Notes under the pieces: generated by a model
The model's database searches: none
What the model was told of the DNA's origin: nothing
What the model saw: only the letters and a program-made list of their open reading frames with translations
Made by a program: the position numbers and the translations under genes
NCBI RefSeq assembly: GCF_900112665.1
Contig: NZ_FOMN01000004.1
Coordinates: 124,001 to 188,000 of the forward strand
Direction of reading: 5' to 3'
Source: Lactobacillus bombicola
Lineage (GTDB): Bacteria; Bacillota; Bacilli; Lactobacillales; Lactobacillaceae
Length of the DNA: 64,000 nucleotides
Shown: positions 37,026-45,697 of the stretch, piece by piece
Layout: each line of letters opens with the position of its first letter
How positions within the stretch are numbered: the stretch's first letter is position 1

Positions 37026-37484
37026 TTAATTTTGATTTTTTTGGTGCAATTTTCGATTTAACGATTTAACAAACATCTTTGCTCTAATTAGACTTACGGA
37101 CCAAACAATTAAATAAATAATACAAAAATTAATCGTAAAATCAAGTAGGTAGTACCAGTTCCACTCGTGTTCATTAACTAAAATACTCAGGATGATAAGC
37201 AAAAAATAAGTAATACAGAAATGGACCAAGGTTTGCTTAGTAATACTCCAAGTTTCAATCCGATAAATAAGACTGCTACAACCAAAAATAATTCCAATTA
37301 GTGCCCAAATAACTAAGTCTACCAAATTTACCGAAACAGAATGCTGAAAAAAGCGTTCGAAGTTTGATAGTGATGAGAAGGGATTGAAAGAGGGACTAAA
37401 AATAAGGTATGAGAATATGCCAATATTGACTCCAATTGGAGCGGACCAAAGAGCTAATTTTAAAATTTTTTTGCAAAGGTTCAT
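37026..37484 (-). CDS. DUF3021 family membrane protein
   Basis: A 152-residue membrane protein with four hydrophobic segments (about residues 10-28, 53-75, 85-103 and 113-132). Its size, topology and coupling to a LytTR gene are those of DUF3021 proteins, which in streptococci and lactobacilli act as membrane inhibitors of the neighbouring LytTR regulator. The start codon overlaps the LytTR stop (ATGA), with AAAAGGAG upstream, so the pair is translationally coupled. Confidence 0.85.
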   Translation of the reverse strand: MNLCKKILKLALWSAPIGVNIGIFSYLIFSPSFNPFSSLSNFERFFQHSVSVNLVDLVIWALIGIIFGCSSLIYRIETWSITKQTLVHFCITYFLLIILSILVNEHEWNWYYLLDFTINFCIIYLIVWSVSLIRAKMFVKSLNRKLHQKNQN

Positions 37485-37924
37485 GATAAAAACTCCTTTT
37501 TAATTTTTTGCATGTAACGGCGTGAACTATAGGTTGTATGGCCATTTTTAAAAATAATTTGATAAATGCCATTTCGCGTAAGGGCAAATTCTTGAATACA
37601 ACTAAAATTTACGATTTCAGAACTTGAAACTTGAATGAAGACTCGTTGAGGTAGAATTGACTTGATTTCATATAGTCGCTTTTTTAAGCGATAATTTCCT
37701 TGATTAGTCTCACAAATAACTTTCTTATCTTGTGTATGAATAGAAATTACATCATATAGGGCGATTACCTTTTGGCGTCCATTTTGATAACCAATCAGAT
37801 TTTGTTCATTGACAAAATAAGACAAATTATCTTGTAAAGTAGTACTGTTATTATCAATTTGAGGTGTATTAACAGTCACTGATAGATCAACTGCCTGAGG
37901 GTCAATTTTTTGATTAACAAGCAT
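37481..37924 (-). CDS. LytTR-family DNA-binding regulator
   Basis: A 147-residue regulator with an N-terminal region without a receiver domain and a C-terminal LytTR DNA-binding domain (VISIHTQDKKVICETNQGNYRLKKRLYEI, FIQVSSSEIVNF, SSRRYMQKIKKEFL). Stand-alone LytTR proteins are controlled by a membrane partner, here the DUF3021 protein. The frame opens at 37981, but the ATG at 37924 has AAAGGAG at good spacing. Typical LytTR direct repeats lie just upstream (37989-38018), so it probably activates its own operon. Confidence 0.9.
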   Translation of the reverse strand: MLVNQKIDPQAVDLSVTVNTPQIDNNSTTLQDNLSYFVNEQNLIGYQNGRQKVIALYDVISIHTQDKKVICETNQGNYRLKKRLYEIKSILPQRVFIQVSSSEIVNFSCIQEFALTRNGIYQIIFKNGHTTYSSRRYMQKIKKEFLS

Positions 37925-37988
37925 AAATGCATCTCCTTTCTGTTTTTTTAAGATAGCAAAAGTAAATATGTTAAACAACAATTTAAAG

Positions 37989-38018
37989 ATGAATGGTCAT
38001 TTTTTTAGGATAAATGGT
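37989..38018 (-). promoter_or_regulatory. LytTR-type operator (two direct repeats)
   Basis: On the minus strand ACCATTTAT, 12 bases, ACCATTCAT: two 9-base direct repeats with a 21-base period, agreeing with the ACC(A/G)TT(T/C)-type LytTR consensus. The proximal copy ends 10 bases before a plausible -35 (TTGTTT, 37978-37973) with TATCTT 17 bases further. Confidence 0.7.
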
Positions 38019-38088
38019 AGATCGACTATAAAAAAAGCAATTACCTGCCAAATTAATTAAAAAAATACTTTTTTGCGATAAAAAGCAC

Positions 38089-38117
38089 TTGACTTTACCC
38101 CTGGCTTCAAGCATAAT
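38089..38117 (+). promoter_or_regulatory. Promoter of the tRNA pair
   Basis: TTGACT at 38089-38094 and CATAAT at 38112-38117, spacing 17 bases, just ahead of tRNA-Glu. Confidence 0.7.
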
Positions 38118-38132
38118 AATTACTGTTGATTT

Positions 38133-38204
38133 TGCCCGTTGGTCAAATGGTTAAGACGCCACCCTCTCAAGGTGGAGTTACGAGTTCGATTCTCGTACGG
38201 GTGA
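38133..38204 (+). tRNA. tRNA-Glu (CUC anticodon)
   Basis: A full cloverleaf can be drawn: acceptor TGCCCGT / ACGGGTG with discriminator A, D-arm GGTCAAATGGTTAAGAC, anticodon stem CCACC / GGTGG with loop CTCTCAA (anticodon CUC), T-arm CGAGTTCGATTCTCG. The first two acceptor pairs are U-G and G-U rather than the usual G-C pairs. CCA is not encoded. The dominant tRNA-Glu (UUC) must be elsewhere. Confidence 0.9.
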
Positions 38205-38212
38205 TTTAACAC

Positions 38213-38284
38213 TGGGATATAGCCAAATGGTAAGGCACAGGTTTCTGGTTCCTGCATGTTTCGGTTCGAGCCCGGATATCCCAA
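38213..38284 (+). tRNA. tRNA-Gln (CUG anticodon)
   Basis: Acceptor TGGGATA / TATCCCA with discriminator A, D-arm GCCAAATGGTAAGGC, anticodon loop TTCTGGT (anticodon CUG) on a CAGGT/TCCTG stem whose last pair is a T-T mismatch, and T-arm TTCGGTTCGAGCCCGGA. Eight bases separate it from tRNA-Glu, so the pair is one transcript. Confidence 0.88.
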
Positions 38285-38352
38285 TATAAATGGCTTAACA
38301 GCAGGCTTTAAGAAGGTCTTAAAACTGCTTTGTCCATCATATTATTTGAACT

Positions 38353-38388
38353 AAAAAAGCTAGATGAAATAAATCATCTAGCTTTTTT
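38353..38388. terminator. Terminator after the tRNA pair
   Basis: A perfect 15-bp stem AAAAAAGCTAGATGA / TCATCTAGCTTTTTT with a 6-base loop. Confidence 0.85.
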
Positions 38389-38582
38389 AATCTCTTTATC
38401 GCTTTTTCTCTTATCCTCATCAATATAGTAGGCATAGACGTCTAAGGCTGGCTTTCATCGCACTGATTTTAGCAGTTCGTGGTAATAGAAAATTTTAGAT
38501 ATGCAAAACAAATACAAGGCTATTTATCAAGCAATAGATTATTGCTCAGATAGTTAAAGCCAGCTATTTAGGACGATTTTAA

Positions 38583-38765
38583 ATACTGTATATAGATGAA
38601 CTTAAAGACTGGCAAGTTGCTAACAAAGTTAAATATAGTGCCCCTTGCTATAGCGCTTTGAAACGATATGCCTTATGCCAATTTGCTGATTTTATTGAAA
38701 CTTGGAAGATTAAATATGATGTAGATAGACCTGAATTAAATATTTACAAATATAAAAAAGCTTAG
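38583..38765 (+). pseudogene. Unidentified gene fragment (60 codons, no start)
   Basis: A frame of 60 codons without any start codon: it reads IDELKDWQVANKVKYSAPCY, then LKRYALCQFADFIETWK and ends KYKKA with TAG. The protein-like composition (Trp, Tyr, Cys, charged residues) suggests the 3' end of a decayed gene. The family is not recognised. The rest of the 38389-38793 gap holds nothing identifiable. Confidence 0.45.
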
Positions 38766-38795
38766 GTAGCCATAAAAAGTTACTTAAGCTTTTTT
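38754..38795. terminator. Terminator between the fragment and the toxin gene
   Basis: AAAAAAGCTTAGGTA pairs with TTACTTAAGCTTTTTT (G-U pairs near the top). The right arm overlaps the stop codon of the converging yafQ gene. Confidence 0.7.
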
Positions 38796-39069
38796 ATTTA
38801 TCAAATAATTGTCTATGTGAGCCTGTATCGACTAAATAAAGGATTAGTTCGTTATTTTTGATTTGATAAGTTAATAACCAATCCGGTTCGATATGTAACT
38901 CACGAATTCCTTGCCATTTGCCTTTAAGTTCGTGGTCATGATACTTGGGACCAATGTTGTTTGTAATGATAGCTTCTACAGCAGCAAATAGTTTGTTAAG
39001 ATCTTTCCCCTGTTTGACTGCTTGCTTGGCGGATTTTTTGAATTTACGTGATTGCTTAATCTTGTACAT
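38794..39069 (-). CDS. yafQ: YafQ/RelE-type mRNA interferase toxin
   Basis: Toxin of a type II toxin-antitoxin pair; cleaves mRNA on translating ribosomes. The 91-residue protein has the YafQ pattern: KFKKSAKQAVKQGKDLNKL, HELKGKWQGIRELHIEPDWLLTYQI and the C-terminal TGSHRQLF, retaining the His and Asp residues used for catalysis in E. coli YafQ. The frame opens at 39138, but the start consistent with the family is the ATG at 39069, inside the 3' end of the antitoxin gene (14-base overlap), giving coupled translation. Confidence 0.92.
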   Translation of the reverse strand: MYKIKQSRKFKKSAKQAVKQGKDLNKLFAAVEAIITNNIGPKYHDHELKGKWQGIRELHIEPDWLLTYQIKNNELILYLVDTGSHRQLFDK

Positions 39070-39334
39070 ATTTACGCAAATCTTCTTCCCAATCTTTAAC
39101 AGAATCAAACGATTCAATATTACCTGATTTGATTTCATCCAAAGCTTGGTCTAATTCGCTAGTCACACGTGGCTGAAAGGGTAATTGGCGATCATCAACG
39201 GAACGCTTTAAGAACATTGTAATTGCAGAGCTTAAAGTTAAGCCCATATCTTTAAAAACTAAATCCGCTTCATTTTTTAGATCGGTATCAATTTTAACAT
39301 TCAAGTTAGTTTTTTTACTCGTTTTAATTGACAT
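39056..39334 (-). CDS. dinJ: DinJ/RelB-family antitoxin
   Basis: A 92-residue antitoxin that neutralises the YafQ-type toxin and represses the operon. The N-terminal ribbon-helix-helix domain is visible (NLNVKIDTDLKNEADLVFKDMGLTLSSAITMFL), followed by an acidic C-terminal arm (ELDQALDEIKSGNIESFDSVKDWEEDL). Two start codons compete: ATG 39340 and ATG 39334; the second is better spaced from GAGGGG. The gene precedes and overlaps the toxin gene, the standard antitoxin-first order. Confidence 0.92.
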   Translation of the reverse strand: MSIKTSKKTNLNVKIDTDLKNEADLVFKDMGLTLSSAITMFLKRSVDDRQLPFQPRVTSELDQALDEIKSGNIESFDSVKDWEEDLRKYVQD

Positions 39335-39474
39335 TGACATTTCCCCTCTTTCTTTTATTCTAGGGATATTATATCCTTGTTTCATTCTTTAATAAAGCAT
39401 AATAAATAAAAATGGATAAATGATTGGTATGATTTTTAAAAATCGGTGCAGATTCGGAGATGAATCCGTAATTA

Positions 39475-39561
39475 ATGGGTGTTATATTAATATTGTCGGT
39501 AGTAGTATTAATAATCATTATGGTAATAATCTTGCTACAATATTTAGAAATTATGGTTTAG
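39475..39561 (+). CDS. Very small hydrophobic peptide (28 aa), first of a tandem pair
   Basis: ATG at 39475, TAG at 39559-39561. It encodes 28 residues that are almost a pure hydrophobic helix (MGVILILSVVVLIII...LLQYLEIMV). A GGAGATG lies about 13 bases upstream, which is a little far. No family recognised; single-helix peptides of this size include type I toxins, holin-like and other small membrane regulators. Confidence 0.35.
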   Translation: MGVILILSVVVLIIIMVIILLQYLEIMV

Positions 39562-39600
39562 TAACTTTGAGAATAGCGAGCATACATGGAGGATAAAGCA

Positions 39601-39687
39601 ATGAGTAAACGTATGGCTTGGACAATAATATTAATAGGTTCAGTAATAACAATAATTTTAAAAGTATTGATGATGGCAAAGGGATAA
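39601..39687 (+). CDS. Very small hydrophobic peptide (28 aa), second of a tandem pair
   Basis: ATG at 39601 with an excellent GGAGGATAAAGCA spacing, TAA at 39685-39687. The 28 residues (MSKRMAWTIILIGSVITIIL... then KVLMMAKG) have a basic start, one transmembrane helix and a Lys-containing end. The strong ribosome site argues that it is translated. It lies 39 bases after the first peptide. Not recognised; the rest of the 39386-39786 gap shows nothing else. Confidence 0.5.
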   Translation: MSKRMAWTIILIGSVITIILKVLMMAKG

Positions 39688-39786
39688 TCTGCTCCAGCTC
39701 ATGCAATTAAAGTAGCTTAAATCATAGAAATAAATTTAAGTAATAATTATTACATCGCCCTTAGTCCCAATAGCAAGAACCCAAGC

Positions 39787-39819
39787 AAAAACGGTAAGCA
39801 ATCAGTGCTTACCGTTTTT
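39787..39819. terminator. Bidirectional terminator before murT
   Basis: A perfect 14-bp stem AAAAACGGTAAGCA / TGCTTACCGTTTTT with a 5-base loop, ending directly at the murT stop codon. Confidence 0.88.
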
Positions 39820-41171
39820 TACATCCCAGCTTGAATAATATTCTTATCGGCCATTGACTTACGCAATGAAAGTAGGGCCGTGTAGGTTGATAAAATATAA
39901 ACTTTCTTAGTTGGTAATTTGGCTAATTGCGCAATGACATCATTATCAGTTTTGCAGGTAGTCATCTGAGCTGGATTAAAGCCAGCAACTTCCAAACGAA
40001 AGCTCATATCATGCCAGCGCTGACCGCCGACGATGACCTTTTTAATTTGGGACTGGTGTAATTCTTCAAATTGTCCATCCCAAATCCATGAAGTATCAAT
40101 TCCGTCAGCGTGATTAGCATTCAGTAGCGTGACTAATGAATAGTCTTCTTTTTCTGTATTTAATAAGTGGAGTACTTCATCTAGACCTACTGGGTTTTTA
40201 ACTAAGATCAAATCAATTTCTTTATCGGCATAGTTAATCAATTCTTGCCGCCCAAAGACACGCTTGTTTTTGGCAAAGGCACTGGCGACTTCGTCATCAC
40301 TAAGACCAAAATAACGGGCAACGGCGTAGGCGGCTAGGGCATTGTAAATATTATAGGTACCGCCGATATTGATACTGTACTCTTTAGTTCCCATTTGAAA
40401 CTTAAGGTGGTTGGGGCTTTGCTTAATAATTTGGTTAACTGAATAGGTTAACTGCGGACGCTGATAGTCGCAATTAGGACAGAAAAAGTCGCCAAGATTT
40501 GCGTAGATTCGATCGTGAAAGTGCAAGATATGGTTGCATTGCGGGCAAAGGACACCATCTGTGTTAACTGGTGCAATGAGATTATTTTCTGCTTGATCGC
40601 TAGGTAAGTTAAATCCATAAAAAATCTTCGGATTAGGTAAATCAACAGAAGAAAAGATACTGGCATCGCCATTGGCAATTACGGTTGCTTTTGGTTCAAG
40701 TTTGATGCCGTCTAGAATCTTTTCATAAGTTGTATAAATTTCGCCATAACGATCCATCTGATCACGAAAAATATTGGTCAGAACAAAGCAACTTGGATGC
40801 AATAATTCAGTCACCAGCTTCACGTTGGCTTCATCAACCTCTAACACGGCAATTTTGCGGGAAGCTGCCTGGTCTCTATGTGCTAAAAAGGCAGTTACAA
40901 TTCCTTGCTGCATGTTTGAACCAGACGGATTAGTTAAAACATCACCATATTTTTCGCGTAAAGATTCAACAATTAACGCCGTTGTCATTGTTTTCCCATT
41001 CGTGCCCGTTACAATTACAGTTTCATAATCATTGGCTAAAGTATTTAAAATTTTAGGATCAATTTTCATAGCAATTTTACCTGGAAAACTAGTCCCACCT
41101 TTAAGGATATTATGTAAAAACCAGTAACTTAATTTTCCGGTAAATTTAGCAATTCTAGATTTTAATTTCAT
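39819..41171 (-). CDS. murT: MurT, lipid II isoglutaminyl synthase subunit
   Basis: Amidates the alpha-carboxyl of D-Glu in lipid II, using ammonia from its partner GatD. The 450-residue Mur-ligase-like protein has the P-loop TGTNGKT (55-61), the zinc ribbon Cys209/212 and Cys231/234 (CPQC...CPNC) that distinguishes MurT, and the DUF1727 domain with DGIDTSWIWD, whose Asp activates the GatD site. The frame opens at 41201; the ATG at 41171 after GAGGGAT is preferred. In most Firmicutes gatD is adjacent in the same operon; here a terminator follows at once and no gatD is in the window. Confidence 0.93.
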   Translation of the reverse strand: MKLKSRIAKFTGKLSYWFLHNILKGGTSFPGKIAMKIDPKILNTLANDYETVIVTGTNGKTMTTALIVESLREKYGDVLTNPSGSNMQQGIVTAFLAHRDQAASRKIAVLEVDEANVKLVTELLHPSCFVLTNIFRDQMDRYGEIYTTYEKILDGIKLEPKATVIANGDASIFSSVDLPNPKIFYGFNLPSDQAENNLIAPVNTDGVLCPQCNHILHFHDRIYANLGDFFCPNCDYQRPQLTYSVNQIIKQSPNHLKFQMGTKEYSINIGGTYNIYNALAAYAVARYFGLSDDEVASAFAKNKRVFGRQELINYADKEIDLILVKNPVGLDEVLHLLNTEKEDYSLVTLLNANHADGIDTSWIWDGQFEELHQSQIKKVIVGGQRWHDMSFRLEVAGFNPAQMTTCKTDNDVIAQLAKLPTKKVYILSTYTALLSLRKSMADKNIIQAGM

Positions 41172-41317
41172 GTTTATCCCTCGCTTTAAAATCAATATCA
41201 ACTATAGCATAGGCGACAAACTAAAACGAGTTTTTGGTTATAATTTAACTGCACAGATTTTGATTTTCATCTATACTAGATAAGTTAGGTGAATTTGATT
41301 TGAACAAAGGAGCAAAA

Positions 41318-41926
41318 ATGGCACAGTTATTTTTTCAATACGGCGCAATGAATAGCGGTAAAACCATTGAAATTCTCAAAGATGCGCATAATTATGAGGT
41401 GCAAGGTCGTAAAATTGCACTTTTAACAAGCGCTCTTGATACTCGTAATGGTGTTGGTAAAATTGTTTCAAGAATTGGTCTTCAGCGTGATGCTATACCA
41501 ATTAGTCACGAGATGAATCTTTTTACTTATATTCAAGAATTAAATGCTCAAGACGAAGCCCAAGGGGATGGACCAATTGCGTGTGTCTTTATTGATGAAG
41601 CTCAATTTTTAGAACGACATCACGTTATTGAATGTGCCCGAATTGTTGATGAGCTTAATATTCCGGTGATGACTTTTGGTTTAAAAAATGATTTTCAAAA
41701 TAATTTATTTGAGGGAACTAAAAATCTTTTACTTTTTGCAGATAAAATTAAGGAAATTAAAACAATTTGCCACTACTGTGGCCATAAAGCTATAATGAAC
41801 TTGCGTATTCATAATGGAAAGCCTGTTTATGAGGGCGAACAAGTCCAAATTGGCGGGGACGAAAGTTATCACCCAGTTTGTCGTTTTCATTATTTTCACC
41901 CCAAAGCAAGAATAGAGAGGGATTAA
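41318..41926 (+). CDS. tdk: Thymidine kinase
   Basis: Phosphorylates thymidine to dTMP for nucleoside salvage, cytoplasmic. The 202-residue type II enzyme has the P-loop YGAMNSGKT, the Walker B region [10 protein letters not shown], a structural zinc site (CHYCGHKA plus a C-terminal Cys) and the lasso region [19 protein letters not shown]. The frame opens at 41300, but ATG 41318 follows AAAGGAG. It diverges from murT and leads the tdk-prfA-prmC-tsaC group, with prfA starting 6 bases after its stop. Confidence 0.96.
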   Translation: MAQLFFQYGAMNSGKTIEILKDAHNYEVQGRKIALLTSALDTRNGVGKIVSRIGLQRDAIPISHEMNLFTYIQELNAQDEAQGDGPIACVFIDEAQFLERHHVIECARIVDELNIPVMTFGLKNDFQNNLFEGTKNLLLFADKIKEIKTICHYCGHKAIMNLRIHNGKPVYEGEQVQIGGDESYHPVCRFHYFHPKARIERD

Positions 41927-41932
41927 AACAAT

Positions 41933-43021
41933 ATGGATAAAATTATGGCACAGCTTGAAGGTCTGATTGCTCATTATGAAGAGTTACAAGAGATGATGGC
42001 CGATCCTGAAGTTATTAATGATACTAAGCGCTATATGGAAATTTCAAAAGAAGAAGCTGATTTGCGTGAAGTAGTCGAAAAATATAAAAAGTTTAAAGCA
42101 GATAAGCAAGAAATAGCTGATAATAAGGAAATGATGGCTAGTGAAAGCGACCCTGACTTAATCGAAATGGCCAAGGCAGAAAATACTGAGCTGGAACAAG
42201 AAATCGTTGCCTTAGAAGATCAGATTAAGCTGTTAATGCTACCTAAAGATCCCAATGATGATAAGGACATTATCATGGAAATTCGTGGAGCAGCTGGAGG
42301 AGACGAAGCGTCACTTTTTGCAGCAGATTTGCTTAGAATGTACGAAAAATATGCTGAACAACAAAATTGGCAAGTTTCAGTAGTTGATAGTGAGCCCACT
42401 GAGGTTGGTGGTTATAAACGCATTGCCATTATGATCAATGGTAATAAGGTTTATTCTAAGCTTAAATATGAAAATGGTGCCCACCGCGTTCAACGAATTC
42501 CAGTAACTGAATCTCAAGGAAGAGTGCACACTTCTACGGCTACCGTTGCTGTAATGCCGGAATATGAACAAGTTGACTTTGAAATTGATCCTAAAGATTT
42601 ACGAGTTGATGTTTATCGGTCAAGTGGTGCCGGTGGTCAGCACATCAATAAAACTTCTAGTGCCGTGCGGATGACCCACTTACCGACTGGCATTGCTGTT
42701 GCAATGCAGGATCAGCGTAGTCAGCAACAGAACCGGGAAAAGGCTTTGCAGATTTTGACTTCACGTGTTTATGATTATTATGAAAGCCAAAATCGTGATC
42801 AATATGATGCTAAACGAAAAGATGCTGTTGGAACTGGTGACCGTTCTGAGCGAATTAGAACCTATAATTACCCGCAAAACCGGGTAACTGATCATCGGAT
42901 TGGGTTGACAATTAATAAATTGGATCGCGTAATGAATGGCGAAATGGATGAAATTATTGATGCTTTGATTTTATATAATCAGACAAAACAATTAGAGGAG
43001 TTGGCCGACCAAAATGGCTAA
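41933..43021 (+). CDS. prfA: Peptide chain release factor 1
   Basis: Recognises UAA and UAG stop codons and triggers peptide release. The 362-residue protein has the N-terminal coiled coil, the codon-recognition domain 2 and the catalytic GGQ (Gly234-Gly235-Gln236) in [17 protein letters not shown]. The C-terminal block [14 protein letters not shown] is typical of RF1. Its glutamine is methylated by PrmC, encoded by the next gene, which overlaps by 8 bases. Confidence 0.97.
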   Translation: MDKIMAQLEGLIAHYEELQEMMADPEVINDTKRYMEISKEEADLREVVEKYKKFKADKQEIADNKEMMASESDPDLIEMAKAENTELEQEIVALEDQIKLLMLPKDPNDDKDIIMEIRGAAGGDEASLFAADLLRMYEKYAEQQNWQVSVVDSEPTEVGGYKRIAIMINGNKVYSKLKYENGAHRVQRIPVTESQGRVHTSTATVAVMPEYEQVDFEIDPKDLRVDVYRSSGAGGQHINKTSSAVRMTHLPTGIAVAMQDQRSQQQNREKALQILTSRVYDYYESQNRDQYDAKRKDAVGTGDRSERIRTYNYPQNRVTDHRIGLTINKLDRVMNGEMDEIIDALILYNQTKQLEELADQNG

Positions 43022-43862
43022 AATTAATACTTTAAATGATTTAAATACCTGGGCAACCCAAGCAGCTGCCGATCAGCGGCCAGAAGATATTGCCTTTTTA
43101 TTGGCAGAAAGATTAGGCTTAAGTCCAAGTGAATTCCAACTTAAGCAGGAGCTAGAACTTTCATTAGACCAAGTCCAACAAGCTCAAAAAGATATCAAAA
43201 AATTAGCCAGAGGGATTTCACCGCAATATATCTTGGGCTATTCTTGGTTTTTAGGTTATAAAATTATGGTTCAGCGTGGAGTATTGATTCCGCGTTTTGA
43301 AACTGAAGAATTAGTGGAATGGGCTTTGCAGAGTTTGCAAGCAAACGATAAGATCCTTGACTTAGGTACAGGTTCTGGTTGTATTACGGTTGCTCTGGCT
43401 AAAGAAGCAGCCAAAAAGGGTTTTACTGATCTTAATTTATACGCATCTGATGTTTCAGATGTAGCTTTAAGGACTTCTGAAGAAAATTTCTTAACCTATC
43501 AGGTAGATGCAATAGTTCGTAAGGCTAATGTTTTAATTGGCTTAGAAAAATTTGACAAAATTATTTCTAATCCGCCCTACATAAAAGATACCGAGCGCGC
43601 AGAAATGGATCAAAATGTTTTACAAAATGAGCCCGAAGAAGCCCTATTTGGCGGTGTAGATGGTCTTAACTTTTATCGTAAATTTGTCCAGCAAGTACGT
43701 GAACATTTGAATAATGGCGGTGAATTTTTCCTAGAGTATGGCTATAATCAAAAAGAGCAACTACAAGATCTATTTGCGCAAGAACTACCAGACTTTACAA
43801 TTGAATTTAAAAATGATTTAGCAAATAAGCCACGCATGGTGAAGGGAAAGTGGAATAACTAA
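43014..43862 (+). CDS. prmC: Release factor glutamine methyltransferase
   Basis: N5-methylates the GGQ glutamine of release factors, using SAM. The 282-residue protein has an N-terminal helical domain, SAM motif I (DLGTGSGCI), [10 protein letters not shown] (catalytic NPPY, near residue 186) and [18 protein letters not shown], all standard for PrmC. It is translationally linked: 8-base overlap with prfA and 1-base overlap with the tsaC start (TAATG). Confidence 0.96.
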   Translation: MAKINTLNDLNTWATQAAADQRPEDIAFLLAERLGLSPSEFQLKQELELSLDQVQQAQKDIKKLARGISPQYILGYSWFLGYKIMVQRGVLIPRFETEELVEWALQSLQANDKILDLGTGSGCITVALAKEAAKKGFTDLNLYASDVSDVALRTSEENFLTYQVDAIVRKANVLIGLEKFDKIISNPPYIKDTERAEMDQNVLQNEPEEALFGGVDGLNFYRKFVQQVREHLNNGGEFFLEYGYNQKEQLQDLFAQELPDFTIEFKNDLANKPRMVKGKWNN

Positions 43863-44866
43863 TGGAGACCAAAATATTCTTACCCGAAGAAATTGATGCT
43901 GCAGCCAAATTACTTTTAGCTGGTGAATTAGTTGCGTTTCCTACGGAAACGGTCTATGGGTTAGGCGCTTTAGCAACTGATGAAAAGGCTGTTAAAAATG
44001 TATATGCGGCTAAAGGTCGTCCAAGTGATAATCCCTTGATTGTAACCGTAGCCGATGAAACGATGATGAGTAAGTATGCCAAGGCTGTTCCTAAGCGAGC
44101 TAAAAAATTACTTAAAAAGTTTTGGCCAGGTCCGCTTACTATTTTATTAGAAGTTAAACCTGGTTCTTTACCAGAAGCGGTAACTGGTGGATTAAAGACA
44201 GTAGCATTTCGTTGCCCTGATAATAAATTGACGCATGCGTTAATCACTAAGCTAGGTTATCCAATTGTCGGCCCATCGGCCAATACTTCTACTAAACCTA
44301 GTCCAACTACCGCGCAGCATGTTTTTCACGATCTTAACGGAAAAATTGCTGGTATTATCGATGGTGGTCCCACCAAGGTAGGGCTTGAGTCAACTATTAT
44401 TGACTTATCTGTGGCAACTCCTATAGTTTTGCGCCCAGGTGCAATTACGCCTGAGGAATTGGGGTCCGTCTTACAGGAAAAGGTTTTAATTAATAGTGGC
44501 AAAGTTAGTGAAAAAGATGTCCCTAAAGCTCCTGGCATGAAGTATCGCCATTATGCTCCTAGTGCGCCAGTAATTATTGTTGATAATTTAGCTGATTTTA
44601 AAGCAATTACTTATGATAATCAAACAGCAGTAATGGCGTTAAATCCGGTTTTAGCTAAAATTGATTTACCGCAAGTAAATAAGTTTAATTTGGGTGATAA
44701 TCTAAGTGATGCTGATCATAATTTGTTTGCTGGCTTGCGTTATTTTGATGATCAACCAAAAATCAAACAGATTTATGTTCAAGGTTTTAATGGTAGTCAA
44801 GCGACCATGGCTTACATGAATAGATTAGAAAAAGCTGCTGCTGGTCATCATTATCGGGTAAAATAA
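43862..44866 (+). CDS. tsaC: Threonylcarbamoyl-AMP synthase, Sua5 type
   Basis: Makes threonylcarbamoyl-AMP from Thr, bicarbonate and ATP for the t6A37 modification of ANN-decoding tRNAs. At 334 residues it has the YrdC domain (GELVAFPTETVYGLGALA, KGRPSDNPLIV, KKFWPGPLTILL, VGPSANTSTKPSPT, PTKVGLESTIIDLS) plus the extra C-terminal Sua5 domain joined by the APGMKYRHYAPSAPV linker. Last gene of the tdk-prfA-prmC-tsaC group, its start overlapping the prmC stop. Confidence 0.95.
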   Translation: METKIFLPEEIDAAAKLLLAGELVAFPTETVYGLGALATDEKAVKNVYAAKGRPSDNPLIVTVADETMMSKYAKAVPKRAKKLLKKFWPGPLTILLEVKPGSLPEAVTGGLKTVAFRCPDNKLTHALITKLGYPIVGPSANTSTKPSPTTAQHVFHDLNGKIAGIIDGGPTKVGLESTIIDLSVATPIVLRPGAITPEELGSVLQEKVLINSGKVSEKDVPKAPGMKYRHYAPSAPVIIVDNLADFKAITYDNQTAVMALNPVLAKIDLPQVNKFNLGDNLSDADHNLFAGLRYFDDQPKIKQIYVQGFNGSQATMAYMNRLEKAAAGHHYRVK

Positions 44867-44952
44867 AAAATATTTAGAAAAAAGCTTTAAAGCGTTTGTT
44901 TTTTTGATTAAAATAGCAATGGATTTAGAGTAATTACGTATAGGAGGAATAT

Positions 44953-45582
44953 ATGGGCAAGTTTACAGTTTTAGATCATCCGTTAATTCAACACAAGTTG
45001 ACGATTATCAGGCGTAAGGAAACAAGTTCAAACGAATTTAGACGCATTGTTGGTGAAATCGGTGGCCTTATGACCTATGAAATCACCCGCGACTTACCTT
45101 TGAAAGATGTCGAAATTGAAACCCCAATGGGTAAGACAACGCAAAAGGAAATCGCCGGGAAAAAATTAACTATCGTACCAATTTTGCGTGCTGGAATTGG
45201 GATGCTTAACGGTGTCTTAGATATGATTCCGTCAGCTAAAGTAGGTGTCATTGGGATGTTTCGCGATGAAGAAACCTTAGAACCCCATGAATACTTTTGC
45301 AAAATGCCTAATGATGTTGCAGAACGCGAGTGCTTAGTAGTGGATCCTATGCTAGCAACTGGTGGCTCTGCCAATATGGCAATTGCAGCCTTGAAAAAAC
45401 GCGGCGTTAAGGATATTAAACTAGCGGTGTTAGTTGCTGCACCTGATGGTGTCAAAGCTATTCAAGCTGAACATCCAGATGTCGACATTTATGCCGCCGC
45501 CGAAGATGATGATTTATTGGACAATGGCTACATTTTTCCTGGTTTAGGGGATGCGGGCGATCGGTTATTTGGCACTAAGTAG
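44953..45582 (+). CDS. upp: Uracil phosphoribosyltransferase
   Basis: Salvages uracil to UMP with PRPP. The 209-residue protein has the conserved start of the family ([14 protein letters not shown]), the PRPP loop [14 protein letters not shown] (near residue 125) and the uracil-binding C-terminus [20 protein letters not shown]. Position between tsaC and the atp operon is conserved in many Firmicutes. A GGAGGA ribosome site precedes the ATG. It is probably a separate transcription unit from the atp operon, which has its own promoter. Confidence 0.97.
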   Translation: MGKFTVLDHPLIQHKLTIIRRKETSSNEFRRIVGEIGGLMTYEITRDLPLKDVEIETPMGKTTQKEIAGKKLTIVPILRAGIGMLNGVLDMIPSAKVGVIGMFRDEETLEPHEYFCKMPNDVAERECLVVDPMLATGGSANMAIAALKKRGVKDIKLAVLVAAPDGVKAIQAEHPDVDIYAAAEDDDLLDNGYIFPGLGDAGDRLFGTK

Positions 45583-45620
45583 AAGTTTTAAACAAATATT
45601 TATAGAATTCGCTTACATAG

Positions 45621-45649
45621 TTACACAAATTTATTGAAAGTGTTAATAT
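45621..45649 (+). promoter_or_regulatory. Putative promoter of the atp operon
   Basis: TTACAC at 45621-45626 and TAATAT at 45644-45649 with a 17-base spacer, about 50 bases upstream of atpB. Confidence 0.5.
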
Positions 45650-45697
45650 TGTATGAGTGTTCGATAAACTGGACACCAGAAGGGAGGTCACGAAGTA

